Counted from the first letter of the stretch, positions 53,736 to 63,603 are shown. The stretch is 64,000 nucleotides of DNA from Desulfocapsa sp. (GCA_021737265.1 JAIPEF010000002.1:1-64000), one strand, 5' to 3'. Program-made: numbers and translations. The notes: a model not told the origin generated them from the letters alone.

Positions 53736-55418
53736 TTATCTTGTGAGTTGTCGATATTTTATTCTATGGGGTTGTTCAGCTCTGGCGCCGAGGCGTTTTT
53801 TCCGATCTTTATCGTAGTCGGAGTAGTTCCCCTCAAACCATTCGACTTTGGAGTCTCCTTCAAAGGCAAGGATATGAGTGGCAATTCTGTCAAGAAACCA
53901 CCTATCATGACTGATAACAACGGCACATCCACCAAAATTATCAAGGGCCTCTTCCAATGCTCTCAGGGTGTTGACATCAAGATCGTTTGTTGGCTCATCA
54001 AGAAGCAGTACGTTTCCTCCCTCTTTCAGCATTCTGGCCAGATGGACCCTGTTTCGCTGCCCACCGGAAAGGAGCCCGACTTTTTTCTGCTGATCTGAAC
54101 CGGAAAAATTGAATTTTCCGACATAGGCTCTGGAATTAATCTCGCGGGTGCCGAGCCAAACTGTTTCCTGCCCCTCGGAAATAGCTTCCCAGATGGAAGC
54201 TTCCGGATCAAGTATTTCACGACTTTGATCCACATAGGAGAGCTTGACGGTTTCACCAATGCGAAGTTCCCCTTCATCTGGGGTGTCCTGGCCGGTGATC
54301 ATTTTAAAAAGAGTGGATTTACCGGCACCATTGGGTCCAATTACACCGACAATGCCACCTGCAGGGAGTTTGAAGTTCATGTCATCCACCAGCAGTCGGT
54401 CTCCAAATCCTTTGCGAATATGGTCAGCTTCAATCACCACCTTCCCTAGACGTGGTCCCGGGGGAATGAAAATCTGCAGTTCTTTGGCAAGCTTTTCGGT
54501 TTCTTGCCCCATGAGTTGATCGTATGAACTGATACGCGCCTTTGATTTGGAACGCCTGCCTTTGGGAGACATCTTGATCCACTCAAGTTCTCTTTTCAAG
54601 GTTCGCCTGCGATCACTTTCTTTTTTTTCCTCTGTGGCGAGACGTTTCTCTTTCTGAGAAAGCCAGGAGGAATAATTTCCTTTCCAGGGGATCCCTTGTC
54701 CACGATCCAGTTCAAGAATCCATCCTGCAACATTATCGAGGAAATAACGGTCATGGGTAACAGCAATCACAGTTCCCTCATATTGCTGCAAATGATGCTC
54801 TAACCAGGCTACAGATTCAGCATCCAGATGGTTTGTTGGCTCATCAAGGAGCAGGATATCGGGTTGTTTGAGTAAAATACGGCACAGGGCGATTCTTCTT
54901 TTTTCACCACCTGAAAGATGTTCACAGCTCGAGTCAGATGGTGGACAACGCAAGGCGTCCATGGCCATTTCCAATTTGGAGTCAAGGTCCCAGGCATCAA
55001 GGGTATCTAATTTTTCCTGAACTTCTCCCTGCCGATCGATGAGTGCCTGCATCTCATCATCATCCATTGGTTCTGCGAATTTCTCATTGATGGAGTTGAA
55101 TTCTTTAAGAAGGTCAACTGTTCCCTGGACCCCCTCTTCAACAATTTCCTTAACGGTTTTGGCTGGATCAAGTTCCGGCTCCTGGGGAAGGTAATCGACG
55201 GTGAGACCGGGTGAAATAGCTGTCTCACCATTAAACTCGGTGTCGATACCGGCCAGAATGCGGAGCAGGCTACTTTTTCCCGAACCATTCAGACCAAGGA
55301 CACCTATCTTGGCACCATAAAAATAGGAGAGGGAAATGTCTTTCAGGACAGGCTTATCGTCATAAAACTTACTGACCTTGATCATCGAATAGATAACTTT
55401 TTTATCGTCAACACTCAT
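53736..55418 (-). CDS. ettA: Energy-dependent translational throttle protein EttA (ABC-F ATPase)
   Basis: This 560-residue soluble ABC-F protein has two ATPase cassettes. Walker A GLNGSGKSS (about 43) and GPNGAGKST (about 358), signatures LSGGEKRRIALCR and LSGGQRNRVHLAR, and DEPTNHLDAES/DEPTNDLDVNT are all intact. The inter-domain linker includes WIKMSPKGRRSKSKARIS, the EttA-type P-site tRNA interaction motif. EttA binds the ribosomal E site and tunes initiation to ATP/ADP. The start ATG 55418 has no strong ribosome site. It is monocistronic. Confidence 0.93.
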   Translation of the reverse strand: MSVDDKKVIYSMIKVSKFYDDKPVLKDISLSYFYGAKIGVLGLNGSGKSSLLRILAGIDTEFNGETAISPGLTVDYLPQEPELDPAKTVKEIVEEGVQGTVDLLKEFNSINEKFAEPMDDDEMQALIDRQGEVQEKLDTLDAWDLDSKLEMAMDALRCPPSDSSCEHLSGGEKRRIALCRILLKQPDILLLDEPTNHLDAESVAWLEHHLQQYEGTVIAVTHDRYFLDNVAGWILELDRGQGIPWKGNYSSWLSQKEKRLATEEKKESDRRRTLKRELEWIKMSPKGRRSKSKARISSYDQLMGQETEKLAKELQIFIPPGPRLGKVVIEADHIRKGFGDRLLVDDMNFKLPAGGIVGVIGPNGAGKSTLFKMITGQDTPDEGELRIGETVKLSYVDQSREILDPEASIWEAISEGQETVWLGTREINSRAYVGKFNFSGSDQQKKVGLLSGGQRNRVHLARMLKEGGNVLLLDEPTNDLDVNTLRALEEALDNFGGCAVVISHDRWFLDRIATHILAFEGDSKVEWFEGNYSDYDKDRKKRLGARAEQPHRIKYRQLTR

Positions 55419-55687
55419 TTTTGGATTCCTGTAGCAGTAATGTGTTTGTTTGAAAACACAATTATGTAAAATTAAATGCGGTTGCGGTTGATTGCAGGTA
55501 TCACAATAATCTGATTTCCCTTAAATGAAAAGATGGAATAGGCGGTAACCAGTAAAGTTTAACTGAATTGTTAGGCAGTCTCCTTGGTACTTGATATGTT
55601 GTAAGAAACTGGTAATATGGTTGACGAACGCAAAAAAACTTGTCAGCAACAAGGGCGCACTCATTTTTTCTGGTTTTGTCATCACTC

Positions 55688-58009
55688 ATGAGAATTCGCA
55701 GCTTTATTTTCCTGTTTGTTATCGCACTGGGACTTTTTCCTGTTTTTATTCTTGTTACTCTCAATTTACCCAAGACAATGGATCGGTTGGAGTATGCAGC
55801 AGAACTTGAAACCCAGACTAGATCTTATGTAGATTTTACTCAGCTCAATGCCAGGATTCAATGTTTGAAAAAAAGTCTTATCCGGTCGGCCACCCTTCCA
55901 TCCACGCTTGCTGCCGTTCAAAGCTCTCAGGAAATAAATACCTTATCGAAGGTTGTAAAAAAATGGTTTGAAAAAGACGACCAGGTCAAAGGATTGATGC
56001 TGATTGATGCTGAAGGTGAAGAACTTCTTTCATTGCATAGAAAAGGTACCATGTTCATGCCTGCTGATTTTTCAGAAAACCACAAAAATCATCAGTTTTT
56101 CAATGAGTCACTGAAAGTTGACGAAGACCAGGTTCTTGCAAAACTTGTAGATCATGAGTCAGATCCTTTTCACCGCACAGGTGACGACGAATATGAACTG
56201 ATTATGGCCGCACCTGTGCTAGACGCATCTCTTGGAACCGTTGGGACAATGCTGATGCGCATTGACCTGTCTGAGTTTTTGAAAAATTTCATGGATTCCT
56301 TCTGGGTTACCGGAGATGGAAATTATGTGCATGGTTGTCAGCAGGAATTGCGTCAACCTCCCGCCTCTTTTAAAAACACGGCCTCTGATTGTAACGCGTT
56401 TGCGGATTTTCCAGGTCTTCGGGTAATAGATAGCAGTGACCCTCTGATTTTACCTGGTAATTCAAAAACTAAAATTGCCTGGATGCCCCTTGTCTTTAAT
56501 AGAGACGACCAGGTGGTAATGTGGGTGGGAACGGCTGTAGATGAGAGTGCCATTGAAAAATGGAAAATGACACTCACCATCAATGTTGTTCTCCTCATCG
56601 TAATTATGGCAGCTGTCGTTTTCATCTCTGCCAACTGGATATCAACGAAGCTTGAACATATTCAGAAGGATTTACTCAACGGCCTTGACGATATTATTAA
56701 TAAAGAAAAAGCAACAAAATTCAGTTGGGGGGGGCCTCAGGAGCTCCAAAATCTCTCCCGTGATTTGACTGCATTTGCAGAAAGTTACAGTGCCACCTGT
56801 GATGCCAGGAATCTAGCGGAAGCATCACTGAGTGAAAGTGAAGATAAGTTCAGGAGTCTTACCGCCTCTGCCAATGATGGCATTATCCTTATGGATAATG
56901 AAGGGTATATTACCTATTGGAATGAGGCCGCTACAACCATTTTTGGCTATAGTTCAGAAGAAGCCTTGCAACACCCCGTTCATTCGCTTATCAGTCCCCG
57001 CAGAGAAGGGGATGATTTGCCCGTGGAACCTCTGGGGAGAGTTGGGGCAGGAACAAGTATTGCTCAGACTGTTGAGCTTGTTGCAAGAAATAAGGATGGT
57101 AATGATGTCCACGTGGAGCTTTCTCTCTCGTCCACCACGATTAACAGACAATGGCACGCGATCTGGATCGTCAGGGACATCAGCGAACGAAAGAGAAATG
57201 AGGAAGAGAGAAGACGACAACAGCAGCATCTCCTCCATGCAGACAAAATGATCTCTCTTGGGCTTCTGGTTTCAGGAGTTGCTCACGAAATTAATAATCC
57301 AAATTCAATTGCCCTCTTGAATACTCCGATTCTCCTGCGTTCCTGGGAAAGTGCAAAACCGATTCTTGACGAATATTACGAGGAACATGGAGATTTTTCC
57401 ATTGGTGGCATTGAATATAGTGAAATGCGTCATAACTTTGCCCGCATATTTCTTGAGCTGGAAGAAAGTGCTATTCGGATCAAGGAAATTGTTGCGGACC
57501 TGAAAGATTATGCAAGGCAAGAGACTAGTGGGCAGATGTCGCCTGTGGATATTACGGAAGTGGTAAAATCCGGTGTTCGTCTGACTTCAAACAGTATTCA
57601 TAAAGGTACTAATAATTTTGTGACCAACTACTCTTCAGACTCGCTTATGGTGCTAGGGAACCGTCAACGTTTGACTCAGGTAGTGATAAATCTGATCCAG
57701 AATAGTTGTGAGGCACTGGACAAAACAGATCTGTCTTTAACCGTTTCCACAAGGTACAATAAAGAGATTGACGCAGTTGAGATTTCCATCTGTGACGAGG
57801 GTACGGGCATTGCCCCCGAAGATCTGAAGCAGGTTACCGATCCTTTTTTTACCACCAAGAGATCTATTGGCGGAACAGGATTGGGGCTCTCGGTTTCTGC
57901 CGGAATCGTCAAGGAGCACAACGGAGTGATGAATTTTCACTCAGAAGTTGGAAAAGGGACTGAGGTTGTAATTGTTTTTCCTGCATTACATAAGGTTGAA
58001 GAGATTTAA
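55688..58009 (+). CDS. Cache/PAS sensor histidine kinase
   Basis: This is a 773-residue membrane kinase. TM1 at about 4-24 and TM2 at about 300-322 bracket a large periplasmic Cache-like domain (LMLIDAEGEELLSLHRKG; YELIMAAPVLDASLGTVG). A linker then leads to PAS (about 400-515; ANDGIILMDNEGYITYWNEAA), HisKA with SGVAHEINNPNSIALL, and HATPase (NLIQNSCEAL, DEGTGIAPEDL, GGTGLGLSVS). It is 23 bases before an NtrC-type regulator, its evident partner. ATG 55688 is chosen over an upstream TTG because TM1 starts right after it. The ligand is unknown. Confidence 0.88.
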   Translation: MRIRSFIFLFVIALGLFPVFILVTLNLPKTMDRLEYAAELETQTRSYVDFTQLNARIQCLKKSLIRSATLPSTLAAVQSSQEINTLSKVVKKWFEKDDQVKGLMLIDAEGEELLSLHRKGTMFMPADFSENHKNHQFFNESLKVDEDQVLAKLVDHESDPFHRTGDDEYELIMAAPVLDASLGTVGTMLMRIDLSEFLKNFMDSFWVTGDGNYVHGCQQELRQPPASFKNTASDCNAFADFPGLRVIDSSDPLILPGNSKTKIAWMPLVFNRDDQVVMWVGTAVDESAIEKWKMTLTINVVLLIVIMAAVVFISANWISTKLEHIQKDLLNGLDDIINKEKATKFSWGGPQELQNLSRDLTAFAESYSATCDARNLAEASLSESEDKFRSLTASANDGIILMDNEGYITYWNEAATTIFGYSSEEALQHPVHSLISPRREGDDLPVEPLGRVGAGTSIAQTVELVARNKDGNDVHVELSLSSTTINRQWHAIWIVRDISERKRNEEERRRQQQHLLHADKMISLGLLVSGVAHEINNPNSIALLNTPILLRSWESAKPILDEYYEEHGDFSIGGIEYSEMRHNFARIFLELEESAIRIKEIVADLKDYARQETSGQMSPVDITEVVKSGVRLTSNSIHKGTNNFVTNYSSDSLMVLGNRQRLTQVVINLIQNSCEALDKTDLSLTVSTRYNKEIDAVEISICDEGTGIAPEDLKQVTDPFFTTKRSIGGTGLGLSVSAGIVKEHNGVMNFHSEVGKGTEVVIVFPALHKVEEI

Positions 58010-58032
58010 AATAAACAACACAGAAGAATATT

Positions 58033-59451
58033 ATGGCTAAGACACTCTACCCATCGCTGCCGGTACTCCTGGTTGATGATGAAAATGCCTGGCTGAACAG
58101 CTTTGGACTGACGCTTCAGGTTTCTGGCATTAACAATGTCATGACCTGTAACGATTCCAGAAAAGTCATGGATCTGTTGCAGGCGAATGATGTCAGTGTA
58201 TTGGTTCTCGATCTTACCATGCCTCATCTTGCTGGAAAGGAATTACTTCCCCAGGTGGTAGAGGCTTTTCCTGAGATTCCTGTGATTATCATCACCGGCC
58301 TTGACCAGGTTGAAACCGCCGTAGCCTGCATGAAACTGGGGGCTTACGATTTCTACACGAAAGTGACAGAGGAATCTCGCCTGGTTACAGGGGTGAAGCG
58401 GGCCATAGATTTTGGCCTGTTGCGTCGTGAGAACAGCTCACTGAAAGAACACTTCCTGCAAGATAAACTGAATAACCCAGATGTTTTTTCTCACATCATC
58501 ACCCACAACAAATCAATGCGCTCCGTTTTCCAGTACATTGAAGCCATAGCTTGTACATGCGAGCCGGTTTTGATAACGGGAGAGACAGGTGTCGGAAAAG
58601 AACTTTTTGCCCAGGCCATTCATTACCTTTCAGGGCGGAGTGGTAATTTTGTTGAGGTCAATATTGCTGGACTGGATAGTACTCTTCTGGCAGATACCCT
58701 GTTTGGCCATAAGAAGGGCGCTTTTTCAGGAGCCGATCAGAATCGTAAAGGAGTGATAGCGCAAGCCGCAGATGGAAGTCTGTTTTTGGATGAGATCTGC
58801 GGCCTCACCCCTGTTTCTCAGATTAAATTACTGCGCTTGATCCAGGATCGTGAATATTATGCCCTTGGATCTGATGTGGCACTAAAAACCAACGCCCGTG
58901 TGATTGTTTCCAGTCACCTTGGTCTTGATTCACTCCAGGAATCAAGTGAGTTTCGAAAAGACCTTTTCTTCAGGCTTCGCAGCCATCATGTTCATATCCC
59001 ACCATTACGTGAACGATTGGATGACCTGCCATTGCTCCTCGATTATTTTCTTGGGGAGGCGGCAGTACGGCTCAATAAAACGAAACCTTCATACCCCAGT
59101 GAGTTGCCTATTCTCCTTGGAACGTATAGCTACCCTGGTAATGTTCGTGAATTGCAATCAATGGTTTTTGATGCGCTCTCTAAGCATAAAAGCAGAACGC
59201 TTTCCATGGGGGTTTTTAAAGAATATATTGAGAGCCGAGCAGGGGACAGTGATGAAACGGTTGAAGATGTCACCGGTGAGACTGTCTTCAGCATACTTGG
59301 TTCTCTCCCAACCTTGAAAGCATCAAGTCGTCTCCTGGTTAAAGAGGCTCTTAACAGATCTCAGGGAAACCAGGCCATAGCTGCTCAAATGCTTGGAATT
59401 ACCAGGCAGGCTCTAAACTGGCGCTTGAAGCAACAGCCTGGAAAGAAGTGA
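58033..59451 (+). CDS. NtrC-family sigma54-dependent response regulator
   Basis: This is a 472-residue regulator. The receiver (about 8-125) has DDE and phospho-Asp in LVLDLTMP. The AAA+ domain (about 150-380) has Walker A GETGVGKE, the sigma54-contact loop GAFSGA instead of the usual GAFTGA, and Walker B LFLDEI. The C-terminal Fis-type helix-turn-helix is NQAIAAQMLGITRQALNWRLK. It activates sigma54 promoters when phosphorylated, presumably by the kinase encoded just upstream. The Thr-to-Ser change keeps the hydroxyl, so function may be retained. Targets are unknown. Confidence 0.9.
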   Translation: MAKTLYPSLPVLLVDDENAWLNSFGLTLQVSGINNVMTCNDSRKVMDLLQANDVSVLVLDLTMPHLAGKELLPQVVEAFPEIPVIIITGLDQVETAVACMKLGAYDFYTKVTEESRLVTGVKRAIDFGLLRRENSSLKEHFLQDKLNNPDVFSHIITHNKSMRSVFQYIEAIACTCEPVLITGETGVGKELFAQAIHYLSGRSGNFVEVNIAGLDSTLLADTLFGHKKGAFSGADQNRKGVIAQAADGSLFLDEICGLTPVSQIKLLRLIQDREYYALGSDVALKTNARVIVSSHLGLDSLQESSEFRKDLFFRLRSHHVHIPPLRERLDDLPLLLDYFLGEAAVRLNKTKPSYPSELPILLGTYSYPGNVRELQSMVFDALSKHKSRTLSMGVFKEYIESRAGDSDETVEDVTGETVFSILGSLPTLKASSRLLVKEALNRSQGNQAIAAQMLGITRQALNWRLKQQPGKK

Positions 59452-59465
59452 ATAAGTGGTTGGGG

Positions 59466-59729
59466 ATGATGGAAAAAATAGAATGTACAATCCATGGTTA
59501 TGAAGTGAATTTCGATCAGGCAAGAGAGATTAGCAGAGTTATTGCAGACGAGGGTAATGATTTTGCTACGCTGGTTTCCTGGTGTGATCGCGACAAAGGA
59601 GTACATTCTCCCTGTTGCTTAAAATGCGAGTTAAAAGGTGAACCTGGCTGGGAGGTCTATGGAAGAAATCATGAAGGGCGTTTGCGGATATCCTTTGATG
59701 ATGAGCGGTTTGTATTTATTTATTCGTGA
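59466..59729 (+). CDS. Small conserved protein, possibly AF1514/DUF5619-like
   Basis: This 87-residue protein opens MMEKIECTIHGYEVNF and contains two cysteines in SPCCLKCELKG plus one in VSWCDRDK, and ends in RFVFIYS. The general pattern (short alpha/beta, D-Q-A-R-E-I segment, then V-S-W-x-D-R) recalls the small AF1514-type family of anaerobes; I am not certain. The three Cys within about 15 residues could bind metal. A GTG at 59448 overlapping the regulator's stop is an alternative start, implying coupling. Confidence 0.5.
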   Translation: MMEKIECTIHGYEVNFDQAREISRVIADEGNDFATLVSWCDRDKGVHSPCCLKCELKGEPGWEVYGRNHEGRLRISFDDERFVFIYS

Positions 59730-59886
59730 AAGAGGATAATAAACTGAAGGGTACCTTGAAAAATTAGTATTTTCGTTCCAAATCGAGGCGTGTGGGGATT
59801 TTGCCACAGGTATATAGTTGATATTCCGAGGACAAAATTCTTCTCGCAACGAAGAGTTGGGGCGAAAATTTAAATCCTTACAGCCT

Positions 59887-59936
59887 AAAAACAAAAGGGC
59901 CTTTCGTTGAAACAACGAAAGGCCCTTTTGTTTTGT
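59887..59936. terminator. Strong bidirectional terminator
   Basis: An AACAAAAGGGCCTTTCGTTG arm (about 59889-59909) and its exact inverse (about 59913-59933) with loop AAA form a roughly 20-bp hairpin, with A's and T's at its feet. It ends both the two-component unit (plus strand) and the molybdoenzyme operon (minus strand). No gene is seen in 59730-59886. Confidence 0.92.
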
Positions 59937-59964
59937 ACTACTCTTCTGTTCCAAGAAAAACGTC

Positions 59965-60771
59965 TTACTTGTTGTCCTCGTTTTCAGAAAAGCCTTTCAC
60001 AAGCATGGCACCGGCAAGCCCAAGGATGCCAATGTCTTTGGCTTTCTTCATTGCTGGTTTCACCATGGAAGCCATCATGGCACGGCGTTTTACGCTGGCC
60101 ATGTCGGCAAGTTCCGGGGTGTAATCGGCAAAAAGCAGGCCCATATCTTTCTTATTCCCGTAGTAACGGGAGTTGGGGCCGATATGCCCACCTTTAACTT
60201 CAAGGCCTTTGGCACCCTTTTTCACATACTGTGAAACTGCTGAGTTTGGATCGGAGAGATCGCCAAAAATACGAGCACCGGTAATGCATGTCTGAACACA
60301 GGCAGGATCAAGCCCGGCCTCAACACGCGGCTTACAGTAGGTACACTTGTCAGCTTTTCCTGCACTGTCATCATCGGCAAGAGCAGGATTTACATAACGT
60401 GCGCCATAAGGACAGGCGTCAGCACAGGCACCACAGCCGAGGCAGCGGTCCTTGTCGATCTGAACGGAGCCATCAAAAGGGTCCTTCCAGGTGGCAGCTA
60501 CGTTCATGGTTTTAGTCTTGCTATTTTTTGCCGTAAAGGTCATTTCCACGGGATCTGCAGGGCACTCAGCAACACAGGGCGGCTTGTCGCAGTGATTGCA
60601 GAGACCGGGGTAATAGGTTGAGGCCATGCCGTCATCAGTCATGGTGGGGCCAAGGCGTTTGACCCAGTTACGCTGGTAAGGAACCGGAACCTCCCACTCT
60701 GCCCGACAGGCAATGGTGCAGGCATGACAGCCGACACAGCGTTCCAGATCTATGATCATTCCATATTGCAT
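59965..60771 (-). CDS. Molybdoenzyme Fe-S subunit (PsrB/PhsB/DmsB type, 4x[4Fe-4S])
   Basis: This 268-residue electron-transfer subunit has four ferredoxin-like Cys groups: CVGCHACTIAC, CNHCDKPPCVAECP, CLGCGACADACP and CTYCKPRVEAG...CVQTC. These coordinate four [4Fe-4S] clusters that wire the catalytic subunit to its donor. It has no signal peptide, so it is probably exported with the Tat-targeted partner. The C-terminal 70 residues extend past typical PsrB/PhsB length and end in a short hydrophobic helix (DIGILGLAGAMLVKGF), which might touch the membrane. It is last in the operon, 35 bases after the catalytic gene. AGGAGG precedes the ATG. Confidence 0.9.
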   Translation of the reverse strand: MQYGMIIDLERCVGCHACTIACRAEWEVPVPYQRNWVKRLGPTMTDDGMASTYYPGLCNHCDKPPCVAECPADPVEMTFTAKNSKTKTMNVAATWKDPFDGSVQIDKDRCLGCGACADACPYGARYVNPALADDDSAGKADKCTYCKPRVEAGLDPACVQTCITGARIFGDLSDPNSAVSQYVKKGAKGLEVKGGHIGPNSRYYGNKKDMGLLFADYTPELADMASVKRRAMMASMVKPAMKKAKDIGILGLAGAMLVKGFSENEDNK

Positions 60772-60806
60772 TGAATATATCCTCCTAAAAAGGCTTAAAG
60801 ATTAGA

Positions 60807-63047
60807 TCAGGCTGAAAGGTCCAGAACTTTTCCATCTTTGATCAGTTTAACAAAGTTGTTCCTCATGCCACTACAGCCGGTTTCGGGATCAATGGCCAGT
60901 TTAGTGATAAGGCTCTGATCATCAACGCCTGCACCGACACCAATGGTCATCAGTGGGTTGGCACTGCCATAACCGTGATACATATAGACACAGTCTTTTC
61001 TGATACCTGCTGTAACTTTTACAGTAGTCGTAGTACGGGATTCAACGCCTTCACTGTTGACAAAACCGACAGTATCACCGTCAACGAGGCCAATCTTTGC
61101 TGCGACCTTGTCGTTCACCCAGACAGGATTGTCAGGCATGGCATTGTGCAGCCAGACATTGTTCTGGCTTCTGTTGAAGGTGTGTACCGGGGCGCGTCCA
61201 TACAGCAGCCTGGCATATCCTTCCGGAGTATCGGGAACAGCTATGTAAGTCGGAGCACCAGGATGTCCGGTGTCTTCTATCTCCTCATTAAAGAGCATAA
61301 CCGTGAAGTCTTCCGGAACTCCGTATGGATCCTTACCGGGCTGGATATGAATGCCATCCTCAGCCTTCAGCTTCTCAATGGAGAGATTGGCAGTGGCAAG
61401 GCTCTTGTCGACCAGTTCTTCAATGGTCTGCACCGGGATTTTAGCCTCATGTCCCATCCGCTTGGCAATCTCATTGGTGATGTAAATCTGATCCTTACGT
61501 TCAAACATAGGGGGTACCAGCGGCATACGAGCAGAAATGTACTGCTGATGCTCTTTGGAAAGATCCCACTGAGTTCCTGTTTTGATGAAATCAAAACGCT
61601 CAAGATAACTGGGTTCAGGAAGGAGAATGTCAGCCCATGCAGTAACATCTGTTGGCATAACATCAACACACATCACAAAATCCATAGCATTGAAGAGATC
61701 CTTCATCTTCTGCTGGCCAGGGATGGTCTGCAGGGGATTTTGTCCCCAGACCACACAGCTCTTGATAGGATAAGGTTTGCCGGAGATAGCACAGTCACGG
61801 ATGAGTTCTGTAGGTGTTCCCGGAGGCTTGAAAGGATAAATTTTTTCGTCTTTCTGGTGGTCTTGGTTGAGATCAAATTCTTGTCCATGATCCTCCTTGG
61901 CCCAGCTAACACCACCAACTTTTGGTCCCTTGGCGGGAACCCAGCCGCCTTTGACATAATAGGCTCCGAGAATTCCTGTCAGGCAGGCAAGTGCGCGCTG
62001 ACGCTGGAAATCATTTCCATGCCAGGAGACGTGACGACCGGGATGAATACCAACATGCGGGGCATTTGCCGCTAGCATTTCTGCAACTTCTTTGATCTGC
62101 TCGGCAGGGATGTCACATTCCTTTGCAGCCTTCTCAAGGGTCCACTCTTTGATGGCTGCGAAAAATTCGTCAAAACCTTCCGTATGGTCTTCAACGAAAG
62201 CCTTATCATATTTATTGTTTTTGACAAGGTAGTTCATGATGGCCAGCATGTAGGCAGTATCGGTTCCAGGTTTGATCTGTACCCAGATATCCGCCTTGGC
62301 AGCAGATGCGGAGAAACGGGGATCTGCGACAATCAGCTTGGCCCCATTCTGCAAGCCTTGAATGTATTGTTTGATATGGGAAACATGGATGTTCTCACCG
62401 AGATGATCTCCGATAAAAAAGAGCACTTTGGTGTTTGGCATATCAATTTTTTCACCGGGTGCTTTTCCAATTGTAGCAACATAAGCGGTATCACGGATAC
62501 CACGGCACTGAAAGAACGAGGCCTCGGAAACATTGTGAGTTCCGACAGCTCGCTCAAAATAGTGCATGGGGTACTTGGCAGATGAACCGTGAGGGAAGAC
62601 ACAGATACCCTGGGCACCATACTGGTCAACGGTTTTTTTCAGTTTGGAGCCACATTCATCCAGTGCCTCTTTCCAGGAAATCCGTTTCCATTTAGGTTCA
62701 CCGCGTTTTCCAACATTTTTCATGGGATATTTCAGCCGATCTACATCGTAGAGCAGTTGAACCCCTGCATTTCCGCGGGCACAGATCGCAGTACCGTTGT
62801 CAATGGATTTTGGGTTTCCTTCAAGCTTCATCAGTCTGCCGTCGCGAACTTTACCGACTAACTGACAACGCCAGAAACACATCTCGCAGATTCCACCAGT
62901 AACGGTTTTATCTCCAAAGGTTCCCTTTGCTTCAAGGGCAGATCTGGAGATGCCGGTGCTTGCGGAAACAACCTTGGCCAGAGGAACCGAGGCTGCTGCC
63001 AGGGATGCCGTCTGAAGGAATTTACGCCTTGTTAGGTTGAAAGCCAT
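60807..63047 (-). CDS. Tat-exported molybdopterin oxidoreductase, polysulfide/thiosulfate reductase type
   Basis: This 746-residue catalytic subunit of the DMSO-reductase family has a twin-arginine signal (LTRRKFLQTASLAAASVPLA), then a [4Fe-4S] motif CEMCFWRCQLVG with a fourth Cys in AICARG. The likely Mo-ligand Cys is in ASFFQCRGIRD (about 180). Cofactor-binding GDHLGENIHVSHIK and VVWGQNPLQTIPG, and the C-terminal NDKVAAKIGLVDGDTV domain follow. Length fits PsrA/PhsA (about 760). Reduction of polysulfide, thiosulfate or tetrathionate is the best guess; arsenate reductase cannot be excluded. Its start overlaps the chaperone gene by 26 bases. No membrane-anchor subunit is encoded next to it. 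Confidence 0.85.
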   Translation of the reverse strand: MAFNLTRRKFLQTASLAAASVPLAKVVSASTGISRSALEAKGTFGDKTVTGGICEMCFWRCQLVGKVRDGRLMKLEGNPKSIDNGTAICARGNAGVQLLYDVDRLKYPMKNVGKRGEPKWKRISWKEALDECGSKLKKTVDQYGAQGICVFPHGSSAKYPMHYFERAVGTHNVSEASFFQCRGIRDTAYVATIGKAPGEKIDMPNTKVLFFIGDHLGENIHVSHIKQYIQGLQNGAKLIVADPRFSASAAKADIWVQIKPGTDTAYMLAIMNYLVKNNKYDKAFVEDHTEGFDEFFAAIKEWTLEKAAKECDIPAEQIKEVAEMLAANAPHVGIHPGRHVSWHGNDFQRQRALACLTGILGAYYVKGGWVPAKGPKVGGVSWAKEDHGQEFDLNQDHQKDEKIYPFKPPGTPTELIRDCAISGKPYPIKSCVVWGQNPLQTIPGQQKMKDLFNAMDFVMCVDVMPTDVTAWADILLPEPSYLERFDFIKTGTQWDLSKEHQQYISARMPLVPPMFERKDQIYITNEIAKRMGHEAKIPVQTIEELVDKSLATANLSIEKLKAEDGIHIQPGKDPYGVPEDFTVMLFNEEIEDTGHPGAPTYIAVPDTPEGYARLLYGRAPVHTFNRSQNNVWLHNAMPDNPVWVNDKVAAKIGLVDGDTVGFVNSEGVESRTTTTVKVTAGIRKDCVYMYHGYGSANPLMTIGVGAGVDDQSLITKLAIDPETGCSGMRNNFVKLIKDGKVLDLSA

Positions 63048-63603
63048 CTTTCTCTTCCTCCTTAGTGAAGAAATCTATTAATTGTACAATCACCCTGTAA
63101 TATGGGTGATGAGCTTCTTCCGTCACCCTGGCCTGAAATAATCCATACCATGGGCGAAATAGTTTTTTTAGAAATTCCTCTTCGCCGGCCAAATCATGTT
63201 CTTCAGCCATAAGAGAAAGGAATTCAAGTTCATGTATTAAGTGATCGGGGAAATCGGCGTCATCTTCCATGCCAAAGCCCTTTTCCCGATAAAATGCGAG
63301 TGTGTTTCCTGCAAAGGTTCCCTGCAAAGCCTTATCCATATAGACAGAGCCATAGGGAGGGGCAACCACGTGGGGAACACCATTAATGAAAAGTCTGGTG
63401 TATTCCACTTGGAGGTCCTCAATGGGATCCGCAGAATTGTCAATCTCTTTTTTTATTGTAACACCATCTTCCAGGGCACCCAGAGTGCCAAGCAGATTGT
63501 ACAATACATTGAAGAATTCTTCGTTCATCCACTCTGTATCCGGATACTGCATACACTGTGAAAGAAAGCGATATACTCGGGCTATGTCTTCAGATGGTGA
63601 CAT
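63022..63603 (-). CDS. TorD/DmsD-family molybdoenzyme chaperone
   Basis: This 193-residue all-helical protein of the TorD/NarJ superfamily has the characteristic core LQVEYTRLFINGVPHVVAPPYGSVYMD (about 74-100) and DHLIHELEFLSLMAEEH (about 125-141). These chaperones bind the Tat leader of the partner and hold it for cofactor insertion. It is first in the operon, overlapping the catalytic gene by 26 bases, which favours stoichiometric co-translation. The ATG 63603 lacks a clear ribosome site; TATAAT overlaps it. Confidence 0.88.
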   Translation of the reverse strand: MSPSEDIARVYRFLSQCMQYPDTEWMNEEFFNVLYNLLGTLGALEDGVTIKKEIDNSADPIEDLQVEYTRLFINGVPHVVAPPYGSVYMDKALQGTFAGNTLAFYREKGFGMEDDADFPDHLIHELEFLSLMAEEHDLAGEEEFLKKLFRPWYGLFQARVTEEAHHPYYRVIVQLIDFFTKEEEKDGFQPNKA

